A stretch of 64,000 nucleotides of DNA from AC-32 sp963719275 (GTDB lineage Bacteria > Actinomycetota > Thermoleophilia > Gaiellales > Gaiellaceae). The stretch covers positions 310,001 through 374,000 of the forward strand of contig CAVRBT010000010.1 in NCBI GenBank assembly GCA_963719275.1, given 5' to 3'. Under the pieces are notes generated by a model, which saw only the letters and a list, made by a program, of their open reading frames with translations, did no database searches and was not told the origin of the DNA. Both the position numbers and the translations under genes were made by a program. Within the stretch, counting starts at the first letter, position 1. Each line of letters starts with the position of its first letter. Shown piece by piece: positions 42,117 through 50,485 of this stretch.

Positions 42117-43585
42117 GGCCGCGCCGCTCTAGGGCGCACGCCGAGCGCCCTCGCGACCTGGCCCTCGCCGCCGCTGCGGCGGGCCATCGCGCGCTTGAGC
42201 GAGCCCGGGTCGAGGCCGCTCGCCTCGGAGATGTCGGAGACCTGCAGCACAATCGCCGCGGGCTTTGGCGCGGGGTCCGAGATGCCCGTCTGCGCAAGCC
42301 AGCCGGCGACGTTGGAGAAGCGCACGTCCTGGAGGTGCTTCCAGGCGTCGAGGTAGGGCGTCGGGTTGACGGCGCCGTCGTAGCCCATGAAGAGCAACGA
42401 GAACGGGTGCACCTCGAAGTGCAGGTGCGTCGGCGTGCCCTGCGCGTCGCCGCTGTTGCCGACGAACCCGAGGACGTCGCCGGCCTTCACAACACGGCCG
42501 TTGTTCGCGAGCGGCGTGAACGCCGAGAGGTGGGCGTAGTAGAACTCGTTCCCCTGCAGGTCGCGGAGCCAGAGGCGGTTGCCCCCGACGTCGTTCCAGC
42601 CGACCGAGAAGACGATCCCGTCTGCGCAGGCGAGAATCGGCGCGCCGAGCGGGGCGAAGATGTCGTCGCCGTGGTGCCAGTTGCCGGCGACGTCGCTGCG
42701 GAACGCGCCGTAGGTGTCGCCGTAGTTCGACGGCCCGTAGACCGGGAAGACATAGCCGCCCGCGGTCAGCTGCGGCTGGAGCCCCACCGGCGGCTGCAGC
42801 AAGGGCGCCGAACCGCGCGACCGCTTCGTCGGCTCCGGCGCGGTCGGCGTCTTGCTGACCTGCTTCTTCTGCTTCTGGTGCTTGGGCGCCGGGCCGGGCA
42901 CCACCGGCTTGGGGGCCGGCGGGGCGCTCGCCTGCACGCTCGCCTCCGCATACCCGACCTGGATCTCGGAGCCGGCGGGCAGGTTGCCGTGCGCGGCGGT
43001 GAGGTGAATCGCGAGCGCGGTCAAGAAGCCGTGGTAGCCCTGGTAGCCGCCTGCGGCCGAGCTTCTGTCGGTGCCCTGCTCGAGCGTGACCGCGTAACCC
43101 CAGTCGCCGAGCGCGACGCGACCGTTCGGCGCTGCCGTCGCCGCGGCGCCGAGGACGGTGAGGCCGGAGACGGACGCGCCCGAGAAGTCGCCGCGCGCCG
43201 ACCGACCGCGCGTCGAGCCACGCGCCGTGCCTTCGATCGCGGTCGCGGTGACCTCGCCGCCGAAGAGGGTCAGCGAGCCGACCTGGCTCGTCGCGGCCGC
43301 CGTAGCCGAGATGCCCGAGGTCGTCGAGGCGGAGGCGCTGATCGCGCCGGTGCTGACGACCGAACCGTCGGCGGGGTACGCGAAGGCCGAGCCGAAGGCG
43401 GCGTGGTCCGGGGGCGACGAGATCACGCCGGCCGACGAGCCGGCCTGCCCGGGCACGACCACGCGGATCGCTACGGCACGCGCAGATGCGGCCGCATTCG
43501 ACCCCGCGCCGCCCGCGCCGACCGTCCCGGCAAGGAGGACGGCAAGGCCGGCGAAGGCCACGACAATGGTGAGCCGCTTCCCCAC
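42113..43585 (-). CDS. M23-family (LytM) peptidase, secreted
   Basis: A 490-residue exported protein. A signal peptide with Gly-rich cleavage region is followed by about 200 Ala/Ser/Gly-rich residues predicted beta, then a Lys/Pro linker (PKHQKQKKQVSKTPTAPEP). The peptidase M23 domain (about 290-410) has zinc ligands HHGDDIFAP (H-x3-D) and THLHFEV (H-x-H). M23 enzymes cut peptidoglycan cross-links or act as envelope scaffolds. The C-terminal tail (NVAGWLAQTG... VLQVSDISEASGLDPGSLKRAM) may be a small helical domain. The start is GTG 43585. Confidence 0.9.
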   Translation of the reverse strand: MGKRLTIVVAFAGLAVLLAGTVGAGGAGSNAAASARAVAIRVVVPGQAGSSAGVISSPPDHAAFGSAFAYPADGSVVSTGAISASASTTSGISATAAATSQVGSLTLFGGEVTATAIEGTARGSTRGRSARGDFSGASVSGLTVLGAAATAAPNGRVALGDWGYAVTLEQGTDRSSAAGGYQGYHGFLTALAIHLTAAHGNLPAGSEIQVGYAEASVQASAPPAPKPVVPGPAPKHQKQKKQVSKTPTAPEPTKRSRGSAPLLQPPVGLQPQLTAGGYVFPVYGPSNYGDTYGAFRSDVAGNWHHGDDIFAPLGAPILACADGIVFSVGWNDVGGNRLWLRDLQGNEFYYAHLSAFTPLANNGRVVKAGDVLGFVGNSGDAQGTPTHLHFEVHPFSLLFMGYDGAVNPTPYLDAWKHLQDVRFSNVAGWLAQTGISDPAPKPAAIVLQVSDISEASGLDPGSLKRAMARRSGGEGQVARALGVRPRAARP

Positions 43586-43639
43586 CGTTCCCGCATTATC
43601 AGCAAAGACGGCGCTGGAGTGACGGTCGCGGCGTGCGAA

Positions 43640-44032
43640 TTACGCGTCGGCGGCCAGGCGGCGCTTCGCGAACTCCTCGAAACGCCCGCGTTCCTCGTCG
43701 CTCGGCCCGAGCGGGTCGGAGGCGTAGGCCGGGTCGGCCGCGACCTCCTCGGCGACCGCGCGCACCTCGGCGATGACCTTCTCGCGGTGCTGCGGGTCGC
43801 TTGCCAGCTGCTCGGCCCAGGTGGCGTCGCCCGAGGGCTCGACGTCGTGCTCGACGAGCAAGCGGCCGAGCAGAATGCCGACGCGGATGTAGGCGAACGT
43901 ACGGAAGGCAAGCAGCCTCCGCGGCGAGCTGACGAGCTCCGCGATCTTGGGGTCCTGCTGCTGGATCTCCTCGACGATCGAGCCGATCGGCTCGTCCACC
44001 AGCGGGATCCAGAGATCGGCGTCGGCGGCCAC
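43640..44032 (-). CDS. Helical protein of unknown function
   Basis: A 130-residue, mostly alpha-helical acidic protein: DLWIPLVDEPIGSIVEEIQQQDPKIAELVSSPRRLLAFRTFAYIRVGILLGRLLVEHD, then a charged helix and a basic C-terminus ending FAKRRLAADA. There are no catalytic motifs and no signal. It starts at GTG 44032, one base after the TauE-like gene stop, so it belongs to that operon. No function can be assigned from sequence. Confidence 0.7.
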   Translation of the reverse strand: MAADADLWIPLVDEPIGSIVEEIQQQDPKIAELVSSPRRLLAFRTFAYIRVGILLGRLLVEHDVEPSGDATWAEQLASDPQHREKVIAEVRAVAEEVAADPAYASDPLGPSDEERGRFEEFAKRRLAADA

Positions 44033-44033
44033 G

Positions 44034-44417
44034 TCAGGAAGGATAGGGTGGTTTCCGCAGGGTGCGCCAGGCCAGCTGGGCCGCGACGCCGAGCATCAGC
44101 ACCCCGAAGAGCCGTCGCAGCGCGTGCTCCGGAAGCGCCTCGGCGATCTGCACGCCCGCCTCCACGCCGGCGATCGCCGCCAGCCCGACCACCAGGGCAG
44201 GGCGCCAGCGGACGTTGCCGTAACGGCGCTGGCGCCAGGCCCCGGCGGCGGCCGTCGGAAGAATCGCGAGCAGCGAGCTCGCCTCGGCGTGGAGCTGCGT
44301 CAGCCCGAGCACGAGCGTCAGGGTCGGCACGAACAGGATCCCTCCGCCCACGCCGAAGAGCCCGGCGAGGACTCCGGTCGCGAGCCCGAGCACGCCGGCC
44401 AGGAGCAGCGCCCACAT
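44034..44417 (-). CDS. Half-size TauE/SafE-family membrane protein (second half)
   Basis: A 127-residue protein with about four helices and the family motif FGVGGGILFVPTLTLVLG near residue 20, followed by a basic loop WRQRRYGNVRW. Full TauE/SafE sulfite/organosulfonate exporters are about 250 residues with two such halves. This and the preceding gene look like the two halves as separate polypeptides. ATG 44417 overlaps the upstream stop as TGATG, so a dimer made from coupled translation is likely. Substrate unknown. Confidence 0.82.
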   Translation of the reverse strand: MWALLLAGVLGLATGVLAGLFGVGGGILFVPTLTLVLGLTQLHAEASSLLAILPTAAAGAWRQRRYGNVRWRPALVVGLAAIAGVEAGVQIAEALPEHALRRLFGVLMLGVAAQLAWRTLRKPPYPS

Positions 44418-44758
44418 CAGACGAGCAGCCAGACGCCGAGGCCTGCCAGCAGCGCCGCGAAGGCGAGCGAGAGCGTCCGCAAGGTGAGCCGCTGCTGCAA
44501 CCACGTGCCGCCGACCGCTCCGAGCGCCGCCGGGAGCCCGACGACCGCGGCCGCGCCGGGCTTCAGCTCCCCGTGCAAGCCGTAGCTGACGGCGCCGACG
44601 AGCGCGATCAGGCCGATCGCCGCGAGCGAGGTCGCCATCGCGGGGCGCTCGTCGAAGCGCGCGAGCAGGATCAGCAGCGGAACGACGATGATCCCACCGC
44701 CGACGCCGAAGAGCGCGCTGAAGAGGCCGGCCAGGAGACCGATGACGACGAGGCGCAC
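44417..44758 (-). CDS. Half-size TauE/SafE-family membrane protein (first half)
   Basis: A 113-residue, four-helix protein beginning RLVVIGLLAGLFSALFGVGGGIIVVPLLILLARFDERPAM, the characteristic N-terminal half motif of TauE/SafE exporters, ending LAALLAGLGVWLLV. It starts at GTG 44758, 19 bp from the divergent trehalose-phosphatase start, which leaves no room for a normal 5' leader on either side. It pairs with the gene at 44034. Confidence 0.83.
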   Translation of the reverse strand: MRLVVIGLLAGLFSALFGVGGGIIVVPLLILLARFDERPAMATSLAAIGLIALVGAVSYGLHGELKPGAAAVVGLPAALGAVGGTWLQQRLTLRTLSLAFAALLAGLGVWLLV

Positions 44759-44777
44759 CGCCGTATTCTGCGCAGGT

Positions 44778-45485
44778 GTGGACGAGTGGTTGGCGCGGCT
44801 ACACGACGAACCGGAGCTCGCGGCGGTGCTGCTCGACGTCGACGGGACGCTCGCGCCGATCGTCGCGCGGCCGGAGCTCGCAGTCGTGCCCGAGGAGACG
44901 CGGGGCGAGGTTCGGCGGCTTGCGGAGCGATACGCGCTCGTCGCGTGCGTGAGCGGACGCAGCGGTGCGGAGGCCGCACGGCTGGTCGGCGTGGACGGCG
45001 TCGTCTACGTCGGCGTACACGGGCTGGAGCTCGCCCCGGAGGCGGAACGGTGGCGCGACACGCTGCGGCCGTTCGCGGCCGAACAGTGGCCGTGGGTGGA
45101 GGACAAGGGGCTGACGGTCGCGTTCCACTGGCGCGAGGCGGGCGACGAGGCGGAGGCGGTGCGGGAGCTGGAGGACGTGGCGGGACGGGCCGAGGCGCTC
45201 GGGCTGGAGGCGCGCTGGGGCAGGAAGGTGCTCGAGCTGCGGCCGCCGGTCGCCGCCGACAAGGGCACCGCTGTGCGGGCGCTGCTGTCGGAGCGCGGCC
45301 TGCAGAGGGCGCTGTACGCCGGCGACGATACGACGGACCTCGACGCCTTCCGCGGCCTCGACGGGCTCGAGGTGGCGGTGCGCGTCGCGGTCGCCTCCCC
45401 CGAGGCGCCGAGCGGGCTCGCCGAAGCGGCGGATCTCGTCGTCGACTCGCCCGCCGAGCTGCTCGAGCTTCTGCGGTCGCTCTAG
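44778..45485 (+). CDS. otsB: Trehalose-6-phosphate phosphatase
   Basis: A 235-residue HAD-superfamily phosphatase. The nucleophile motif is LLDVDGTLAPI (DXDGT), motif II is CVSGRSG, the cap holds YVGVHGLEL and VEDKGLTVAFHWR, motif III has KVLELRPPVAADKGTAV, and motif IV is AGDDTTDLDAF. All are characteristic of OtsB, which dephosphorylates trehalose-6-phosphate. No otsA lies in the window. The GTG start at 44778 leaves 19 bp to the divergent gene. Its end overlaps the EamA gene by 4 bp. Confidence 0.93.
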   Translation: MDEWLARLHDEPELAAVLLDVDGTLAPIVARPELAVVPEETRGEVRRLAERYALVACVSGRSGAEAARLVGVDGVVYVGVHGLELAPEAERWRDTLRPFAAEQWPWVEDKGLTVAFHWREAGDEAEAVRELEDVAGRAEALGLEARWGRKVLELRPPVAADKGTAVRALLSERGLQRALYAGDDTTDLDAFRGLDGLEVAVRVAVASPEAPSGLAEAADLVVDSPAELLELLRSL

Positions 45486-46288
45486 GAGAGCGCGAGCATC
45501 GCGACGCCCACGGCCACGGCGACGGCGCCGGTGAGACGCGTCGGGCCGACGCGCTCGCCGAGGAAGACCGCTGCTGCCGCCGTCGCCATCACCACGCTCG
45601 TCTCGCGCACGGCGGCGACCGCCGGGGCGCTCGCCAGACGCAGGGCGAGCAGCACCAGCAGGTATGCCGAGGCGGAAAGGGCGCCGATCAGAACCGTCAC
45701 CGGCCTCAGCGCCGTCCGCACACGGGATGTGCCGACGAGGAGGGGGTACACGAGCGCCGGGCCGACCATCACGAGCAGCAGGTACGGCCCGGCGGCGGCA
45801 TGCCGGATCCCGTAGCGGTCGACGACCGTGTAGCCGGCGATCGCCGACGCGATCACGACGCCGAACGCAAATCCGGCCGCGCCGCCGTGCACCCCTCGCA
45901 CGAGCAGCACGCCGGCCGCGACGACGAAGACGCCGAGGACGCCGAGTGTGGCGGGGCGAGCGCCTCCCGCGAGGACGACGATCACGAGCGCGAGCACCGG
46001 CGCGAGCCCGCGGGCTACCGGGTAGACCACGCTCAGCTCGTAGCGGCGGTACGCAGTCGCGAGCAGCGCGACGTACGTGAGCTCCAGGGCGGCCGAGGCG
46101 ACGATGAACGGCACCGCCGCGCCCTCCACCCGCCACGTTAGCGCGGCCGGCACGACCAGCGTCGCCACCAGCGCGAGCAGCGCGATCGCCGTGGCCGCCT
46201 CCGTGTCCCGCTCGCGCGCCAGCAAGAGGTTCCAGAGAGCGTGCAGCGCGGCGGCGCCGAGCGCCAGCGCCAGCGCGTCGAGCGGCAT
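45482..46288 (-). CDS. EamA/DMT-superfamily transporter
   Basis: A 268-residue, ten-helix drug/metabolite transporter. The N-terminal half begins LGAAALHALWNLLLARE, with the first EamA domain to about residue 130 (YPVARGLAPVLALV); the second ends APAVAAVRETSVVMATAAAAVFLGERVGPTRLTG, the usual closing motif. Such proteins move small metabolites or amino acids; the substrate is not inferable. It is divergent from the NUDIX gene with only 23 bp between starts. Confidence 0.88.
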   Translation of the reverse strand: MPLDALALALGAAALHALWNLLLARERDTEAATAIALLALVATLVVPAALTWRVEGAAVPFIVASAALELTYVALLATAYRRYELSVVYPVARGLAPVLALVIVVLAGGARPATLGVLGVFVVAAGVLLVRGVHGGAAGFAFGVVIASAIAGYTVVDRYGIRHAAAGPYLLLVMVGPALVYPLLVGTSRVRTALRPVTVLIGALSASAYLLVLLALRLASAPAVAAVRETSVVMATAAAAVFLGERVGPTRLTGAVAVAVGVAMLALS

Positions 46289-46311
46289 GCCGGCGACCGT
46301 ACCATCGGCGC

Positions 46312-46875
46312 ATGCACCTCACGGAGGCGGTGCTCGCGCCGCTGCGCGAGCGCTACGGCGAGCCGCGGCCCCTGCGCTGGGAGGGCGAGGTCAGCGAGCA
46401 GGAGTTCGCGCTCGCGGGTTACTCACCGCAGCGACGGCACGACGTCACGCTCTTCGTCTTCGACCCGCGCGACCGGCTCGCGCTCATCCAGAAGCCGTCG
46501 TATCCGCCGGGCGCGTGGCGGCCGCCGGGCGGGGGAGTCCAGCCCGGCGAGGAGTTCGAGCGCGGCGTGCAGCGCGAGGCCCGCGAGGAGCTCGGCGTCC
46601 ACATCGAGCTCGAGCGCTTCCTCGTGAGCACCGAGGCGACGTTTCGCAGCGGCGAGGCCGTGATGGAGTGGCGAACGCACGTCTTCTCCGCGCGCACCCG
46701 TGCGGAGGAGCTCGACCCGATCGACACCCACGAGATCAGCGCCGCCCGCTGGGGCAGCATCGAGGAGCTGGCGGGCCCGATTCGCGCCGAGCTGCTCGCG
46801 ACCGGCCGCGCCCTCTGGCGCTACCGCGTCGCCCTCCACGACGCGGCCCTAGACGAGCTCGAGCAGCTCCGGTAG
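46312..46875 (+). CDS. NUDIX hydrolase
   Basis: A 187-residue NUDIX protein. The NUDIX box GGGVQPGEEFERGVQREAREELGV (GX5EX7REUXEEXGU) is complete at about residues 64-87, so it binds divalent metal and should cleave a nucleoside-diphosphate-X substrate. An N-terminal region of about 45 residues precedes the domain. Substrate class is not evident. Its last 27 bases overlap the convergent HAD gene. Confidence 0.9.
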   Translation: MHLTEAVLAPLRERYGEPRPLRWEGEVSEQEFALAGYSPQRRHDVTLFVFDPRDRLALIQKPSYPPGAWRPPGGGVQPGEEFERGVQREAREELGVHIELERFLVSTEATFRSGEAVMEWRTHVFSARTRAEELDPIDTHEISAARWGSIEELAGPIRAELLATGRALWRYRVALHDAALDELEQLR

Positions 46876-47469
46876 CGCACGGATGCACGGCCCAGGCCAG
46901 TCGCCGAGCTCGCCGCCCGGAGAGTCCACGCCGATCGCCCTCATCCCCATGCGCTCCGCCCCCGCCAGCTCGTCGTTGGCGCCGTCGCCCACGAACACCG
47001 CCTCCTCCGGCTCGACGCCGAGCCCGTCGAGCGCGAGCCGGTAGATCCGCGGATCCGGCTTGCGCAACCCGCACGTGGCCGAGAAGACCTCGGCGTCGAA
47101 GAGCCCGTGGAACGGCGTTTCCTCCCAGAGTAGCGGCACGTCCTCGCTGCAGACCGTGATCAGGCCGATCTTCAGGCCGCGCCCGCGCAGCGCGGTGATC
47201 GTCTCGACAGCTCCGGTGACCGGCACGAGGCCCTGCCGTGTCACCTCCCGGCGCAGCGAGACCACCTCGTCGGCCGCCTCGGGTGTCACGTCGAGCTGCG
47301 CCAGCACTTCCGAGAACGGGCGCGTCTCGCGCAGGGTCGCGAGCTCGCCGTACCAGCGCGAGTCGAACTCCTCCGGCGTCAGCCCGAGTCGCTCGGCGAG
47401 ACGATGGCGTACCTCCTCCCATTGCTCGTGCGGCCACTCGGCGATCGTGTTCCAGAGGTCGAAGATCAC
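46849..47469 (-). CDS. HAD-superfamily hydrolase
   Basis: A 206-residue haloacid-dehalogenase-like hydrolase with an alpha-helical cap. Motif I is VIFDLWNTIAEW: the second acid of DXDX(T) is replaced by Trp-Asn, as in one dehalogenase/phosphatase subgroup. Motif II is IGLITVCSED, motif III has CGLRKPDPRIYRLAL and motif IV VFVGDGANDELAGAER. The start is GTG 47469, which overlaps the decarboxylase stop as GTGA. Substrate unknown; a phosphoglycolate- or sugar-phosphatase-like role is plausible. Confidence 0.88.
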   Translation of the reverse strand: MIFDLWNTIAEWPHEQWEEVRHRLAERLGLTPEEFDSRWYGELATLRETRPFSEVLAQLDVTPEAADEVVSLRREVTRQGLVPVTGAVETITALRGRGLKIGLITVCSEDVPLLWEETPFHGLFDAEVFSATCGLRKPDPRIYRLALDGLGVEPEEAVFVGDGANDELAGAERMGMRAIGVDSPGGELGDWPGPCIRALPELLELV

Positions 47470-48758
47470 CGCGCGCAGCGCTGCAGCACCTCCCACGCGA
47501 CGCGCACGTCGTCCTCGGTCTGCCGGGCGTTGCCCGCGGCGAGCCGCAACACGAAGCGCCCGTCGAGGCGCGTGCCCGAGAGGAACACCTCGCCGCCGGT
47601 GTTCACACGCTCGAGCAGCGCCTCGTTCGCCTCGTCCGAGCCCTCGCGCCGGAAGCAGACGACGGAAAACGGCCTCGGCGCGCACACCTCCCAGCCCGGC
47701 TCCTCGCGTATCCAGCCCTCGAAGAGCTCGGCCAGATGGATGCCGTTCCGAATGGCCTCCTGCAACCCCTCGCGCCCGTAGCAGCGCAGCACCGCCCACA
47801 GCTTCAGCGCACGGAAGCCGCGGCCGAGCTCGACCGAGTACTCGCTGAAGCTGGCGACCTCGTCGCTCGTGCGCAGGTACTCGGGGACGAGGCTGAACGC
47901 CGCCCGGAGGTCCTCGGGCCGCCGCGTCCAGAACGCCGAGCAACCCTGCGTCGTCAGCAGCCACTTGTGCGGGTTCACGACCAGCGAGTCGACGCCCTCG
48001 ATGCCCTCGAACGCCCAGCGCAGCTCCGGGCAGACCATCGCCGAGCCCGCATAGGCGGCGTCGACGTGCACCCAGACGCCTGCGGGAGCACACCGCTCGA
48101 CGACTGCCGAGACGGGATCGACCGAAGTCGTCGAGGTGGTCCCGACGGTGGCGACGACCGCGCTCGCGCCGTCGAGCTCCAGCGTCTCGGGCCGTAGCCG
48201 GAACTCGTCGTCGACCGGCACCTTGCGCAGCTCCATCCCGAGCAGCCGGCAGGCGCGCTCGACCGAGGAGTGCGCGTGCTCCGAGGCGAGCACGTGGCCC
48301 GGCTTCGCCTCCCGCGCGGCGGCGAGCGCTCCCAGCGTCGCCACGGACGCGCCTTGCTCGAGGTGCCCGTGCCACCCGGCCGGCAGCCCGAGCAGGTCCG
48401 CCAGCCACGCCAGCGTGACCTCCTCGAGCTCCTGCAGAGCCGGCGACGTGCGCCAGAGGATCCCGACCTGGTTCAAGCCCGCGGCGAGCAGATCGGCCAG
48501 GACCGCCGGCTCCGAGCCGGTGGTCGAGAAGTAGGCGAAAAAGCGCGGGCTCTGCCAGTGCGTCAGGCCCGGAAGCAGCACCTCGTCCAGATCGCGCAGC
48601 ACCGCGGCGAACTCCTCGCCCCGCTCCGGCGGTGAGGCCGACAGCGCAGCCCGGATCTCGCCCGGCGAGACCTGCGCCAGGGCCGGAAGGTCGCGCACGC
48701 GGTCGAGGTACGAGGCCACCCAGTCGAGCGCCGCGGGCCCGTCCTCCCGCAGGCTCAC
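47466..48758 (-). CDS. PLP-dependent decarboxylase (aromatic-L-amino-acid type)
   Basis: A 430-residue group II decarboxylase. LTHWQSPRFFAYFSTTGSEPAVLADLLAAGLNQVG is the typical N-terminal motif and VWVHVDAAYAGSAMVCPELR the PLP pocket. The PLP lysine is in SLVVNPHKWLLTTQG near residue 285. Such enzymes act on tryptophan, tyrosine, DOPA, or related amino acids. GTG 48758 overlaps the PolX stop as GTGA. Downstream it is coupled to the HAD gene. Substrate choice cannot be read from sequence alone. Confidence 0.9.
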   Translation of the reverse strand: MSLREDGPAALDWVASYLDRVRDLPALAQVSPGEIRAALSASPPERGEEFAAVLRDLDEVLLPGLTHWQSPRFFAYFSTTGSEPAVLADLLAAGLNQVGILWRTSPALQELEEVTLAWLADLLGLPAGWHGHLEQGASVATLGALAAAREAKPGHVLASEHAHSSVERACRLLGMELRKVPVDDEFRLRPETLELDGASAVVATVGTTSTTSVDPVSAVVERCAPAGVWVHVDAAYAGSAMVCPELRWAFEGIEGVDSLVVNPHKWLLTTQGCSAFWTRRPEDLRAAFSLVPEYLRTSDEVASFSEYSVELGRGFRALKLWAVLRCYGREGLQEAIRNGIHLAELFEGWIREEPGWEVCAPRPFSVVCFRREGSDEANEALLERVNTGGEVFLSGTRLDGRFVLRLAAGNARQTEDDVRVAWEVLQRCAR

Positions 48759-50473
48759 TTCTTCATCAGCTTCCGCAGCTGCGCCCACGTGCGCGTGTTG
48801 GCGACCTGATCGGCGGTGAGCCACGCGCGGCGGGCCTGGGCGACGCCGAAGTCGACATAATCGAGCGCCTTCAGCTGGTGCGCGTCGCTCGAGATCACGA
48901 TCGGCACCCCGGCCTCCGCGGCCAGCCGGGCGTTCACGTCGCGCAGGTCGAGGCGGTCCGGCTGCGAGTTGATCTCGAGGAACGTCCCGGTCTCGAGCGC
49001 CTTCTCGATCACGCGCTCGAGGTCGATGTCCATCGGTTCACGCCGCGTGATCTTGCGGCCGGTGAGGTGGCCGATCACGTCGACGTGCGGGTTCTCCATC
49101 GTCGCCAGCACGCGCTCGGTCGGCGAGCGGTCGAAGGCGGTGTGGATCGAGGCGACGACCCAGTCGCGTTCGGCCAGCACCTCGTCGGGAACGTCGAGGG
49201 TGCCGTCGGCCTTGATGTTCACCTCGACGCCCTTCAGCAACTTGAGCGGCGCGACGCGCTCGCCCAGCTTGTCGATCTCCTTCGCCTGCTGCTCCATCCG
49301 CCCCTCGCGCAGGTAGTGCGAGTGGTCGGTGACCGCGTAGTAGGCGTAGCCGCGCGCCTGGGCAGCCGCAACCATCTCCTCGAGCGTGTTCTTGCCGTCC
49401 GCCGACCAGTGCGAATGCGTGTGCAGATCCCCCCGCAGCTGACCCTGCTCGACAAGCGCAGGCAGCTCGCCCTTCCGCGCCGCCTCCAGCTCGCCCGTGT
49501 TCTCGCGCAGCTCCGGCGGGATGTACGCGTAGCCGAGCCGTTCGTAGACCTCCCCCTCGGTCTCGGCGGTGAAGACCTCGCCGCTCTCGGCCTCCGTGAT
49601 CCCGTACTCCGACACCGAGAAGCCGCGCCGCACCGCGTCCTCGCGCAACGCGAGGTTGTGCTCCTTCGAGCCGGTGAAGTGCTGCAGCAGGTTGCCGTAG
49701 CTCTCCGGCGGCACGACGCGCAGGTCGAAGCGGAAGCCCTCGTGCGAGACGACGGTCGCCTTGGTCGGGCCCTTCGCGACGACCTCCGAGACCCACTTCA
49801 ACTTCGTGAAGTAGTCCGTCAGCGCCTTCGGATCGCCGGCGGTGGCGATGATGTCGAGGTCGCGCACCGTCTCCTTGCGGCGGCGCGCACTGCCGCCCTC
49901 GCAGACCCGGTCGGCGGCAGGATGCTCGCGCAGCACGTCGACGACCGCGAGCAGCGCGGGCAACGCCTGGCCGAGCAGCGTCCGAGTCGGCCCCGGAACC
50001 TTCTTCTTGCGGCCCGCAGCCTTGAGCACGCTCTCCTCGGTCTTCGCGCCGAGGCCGGGAAGCGTCCGCAGCCGCTGCGCGCGGGCAGCGTCCTTCAGCT
50101 CGGCGAGCGTGGTCACCCCGAGCTCCTGCCAGATCTTGCGCACCGTCTTCGGGCCGAGCCCCGGAATGCGCAGGAACTCGACGACCTCCGGCGGGATCGT
50201 CCTGCGCCGCTTCGAGAGCGCCTCGATCTCGCCGGTGTCGACGATCTGGACGATCTTGTCCTGGATCGTCGCGCCGATCCCCGGGAGCTCTTTCGCGGTG
50301 CCGTCGAGGGCGAGCTGCGCGACGGGTGTCCCGGTCTCCCGAACCCGAGACGCGGCGCGGCGGTAGGCGAGCACGCGGAACGCCGCCTCGCCCTCGATCT
50401 CGAGCAGGTCGGCCAGGAGCTCGAGCTGCTCGGCCACCTCGGCGTTGCGGGGAAGCGTCTTCGCTTTCGCCAC
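48755..50473 (-). CDS. polX: DNA polymerase X with C-terminal PHP domain
   Basis: A 572-residue bacterial PolX. The N-terminal helix-hairpin-helix and palm part includes AFRVLAYRRAASRVRE, ELPGIGATIQDKIVQIVDTGEIEAL, FLRIPGLGPKTVRKIW and the nucleotidyl-transfer acids in TVRDLDIIATA and FRFDLRVV. The C-terminal PHP domain has GDLHTHSHWSADG and later ISSDAHQLKAL, giving 3'-5' exonuclease capacity. It works in base-excision/gap repair. GTG 50473 (VAKAKTLPRNAEVAEQL) fits homologues; an in-frame ATG at 50485 would put this start directly against the divergent gene's ATG. Confidence 0.93.
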   Translation of the reverse strand: MAKAKTLPRNAEVAEQLELLADLLEIEGEAAFRVLAYRRAASRVRETGTPVAQLALDGTAKELPGIGATIQDKIVQIVDTGEIEALSKRRRTIPPEVVEFLRIPGLGPKTVRKIWQELGVTTLAELKDAARAQRLRTLPGLGAKTEESVLKAAGRKKKVPGPTRTLLGQALPALLAVVDVLREHPAADRVCEGGSARRRKETVRDLDIIATAGDPKALTDYFTKLKWVSEVVAKGPTKATVVSHEGFRFDLRVVPPESYGNLLQHFTGSKEHNLALREDAVRRGFSVSEYGITEAESGEVFTAETEGEVYERLGYAYIPPELRENTGELEAARKGELPALVEQGQLRGDLHTHSHWSADGKNTLEEMVAAAQARGYAYYAVTDHSHYLREGRMEQQAKEIDKLGERVAPLKLLKGVEVNIKADGTLDVPDEVLAERDWVVASIHTAFDRSPTERVLATMENPHVDVIGHLTGRKITRREPMDIDLERVIEKALETGTFLEINSQPDRLDLRDVNARLAAEAGVPIVISSDAHQLKALDYVDFGVAQARRAWLTADQVANTRTWAQLRKLMKK

Positions 50474-50485
50474 GACAGCGATCAT

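Noticed and set aside
42335..46141. Very long plus-strand frame across several genes
   Set aside because: It is antisense to the M23, TauE and EamA genes and crosses otsB in another frame; the translation is Arg/Gly/Ala noise.
48632..50485. Plus-strand frame upstream of the mannosyltransferase
   Set aside because: In frame with the real gene but antisense to PolX; the family starts at 50486 or 50492.
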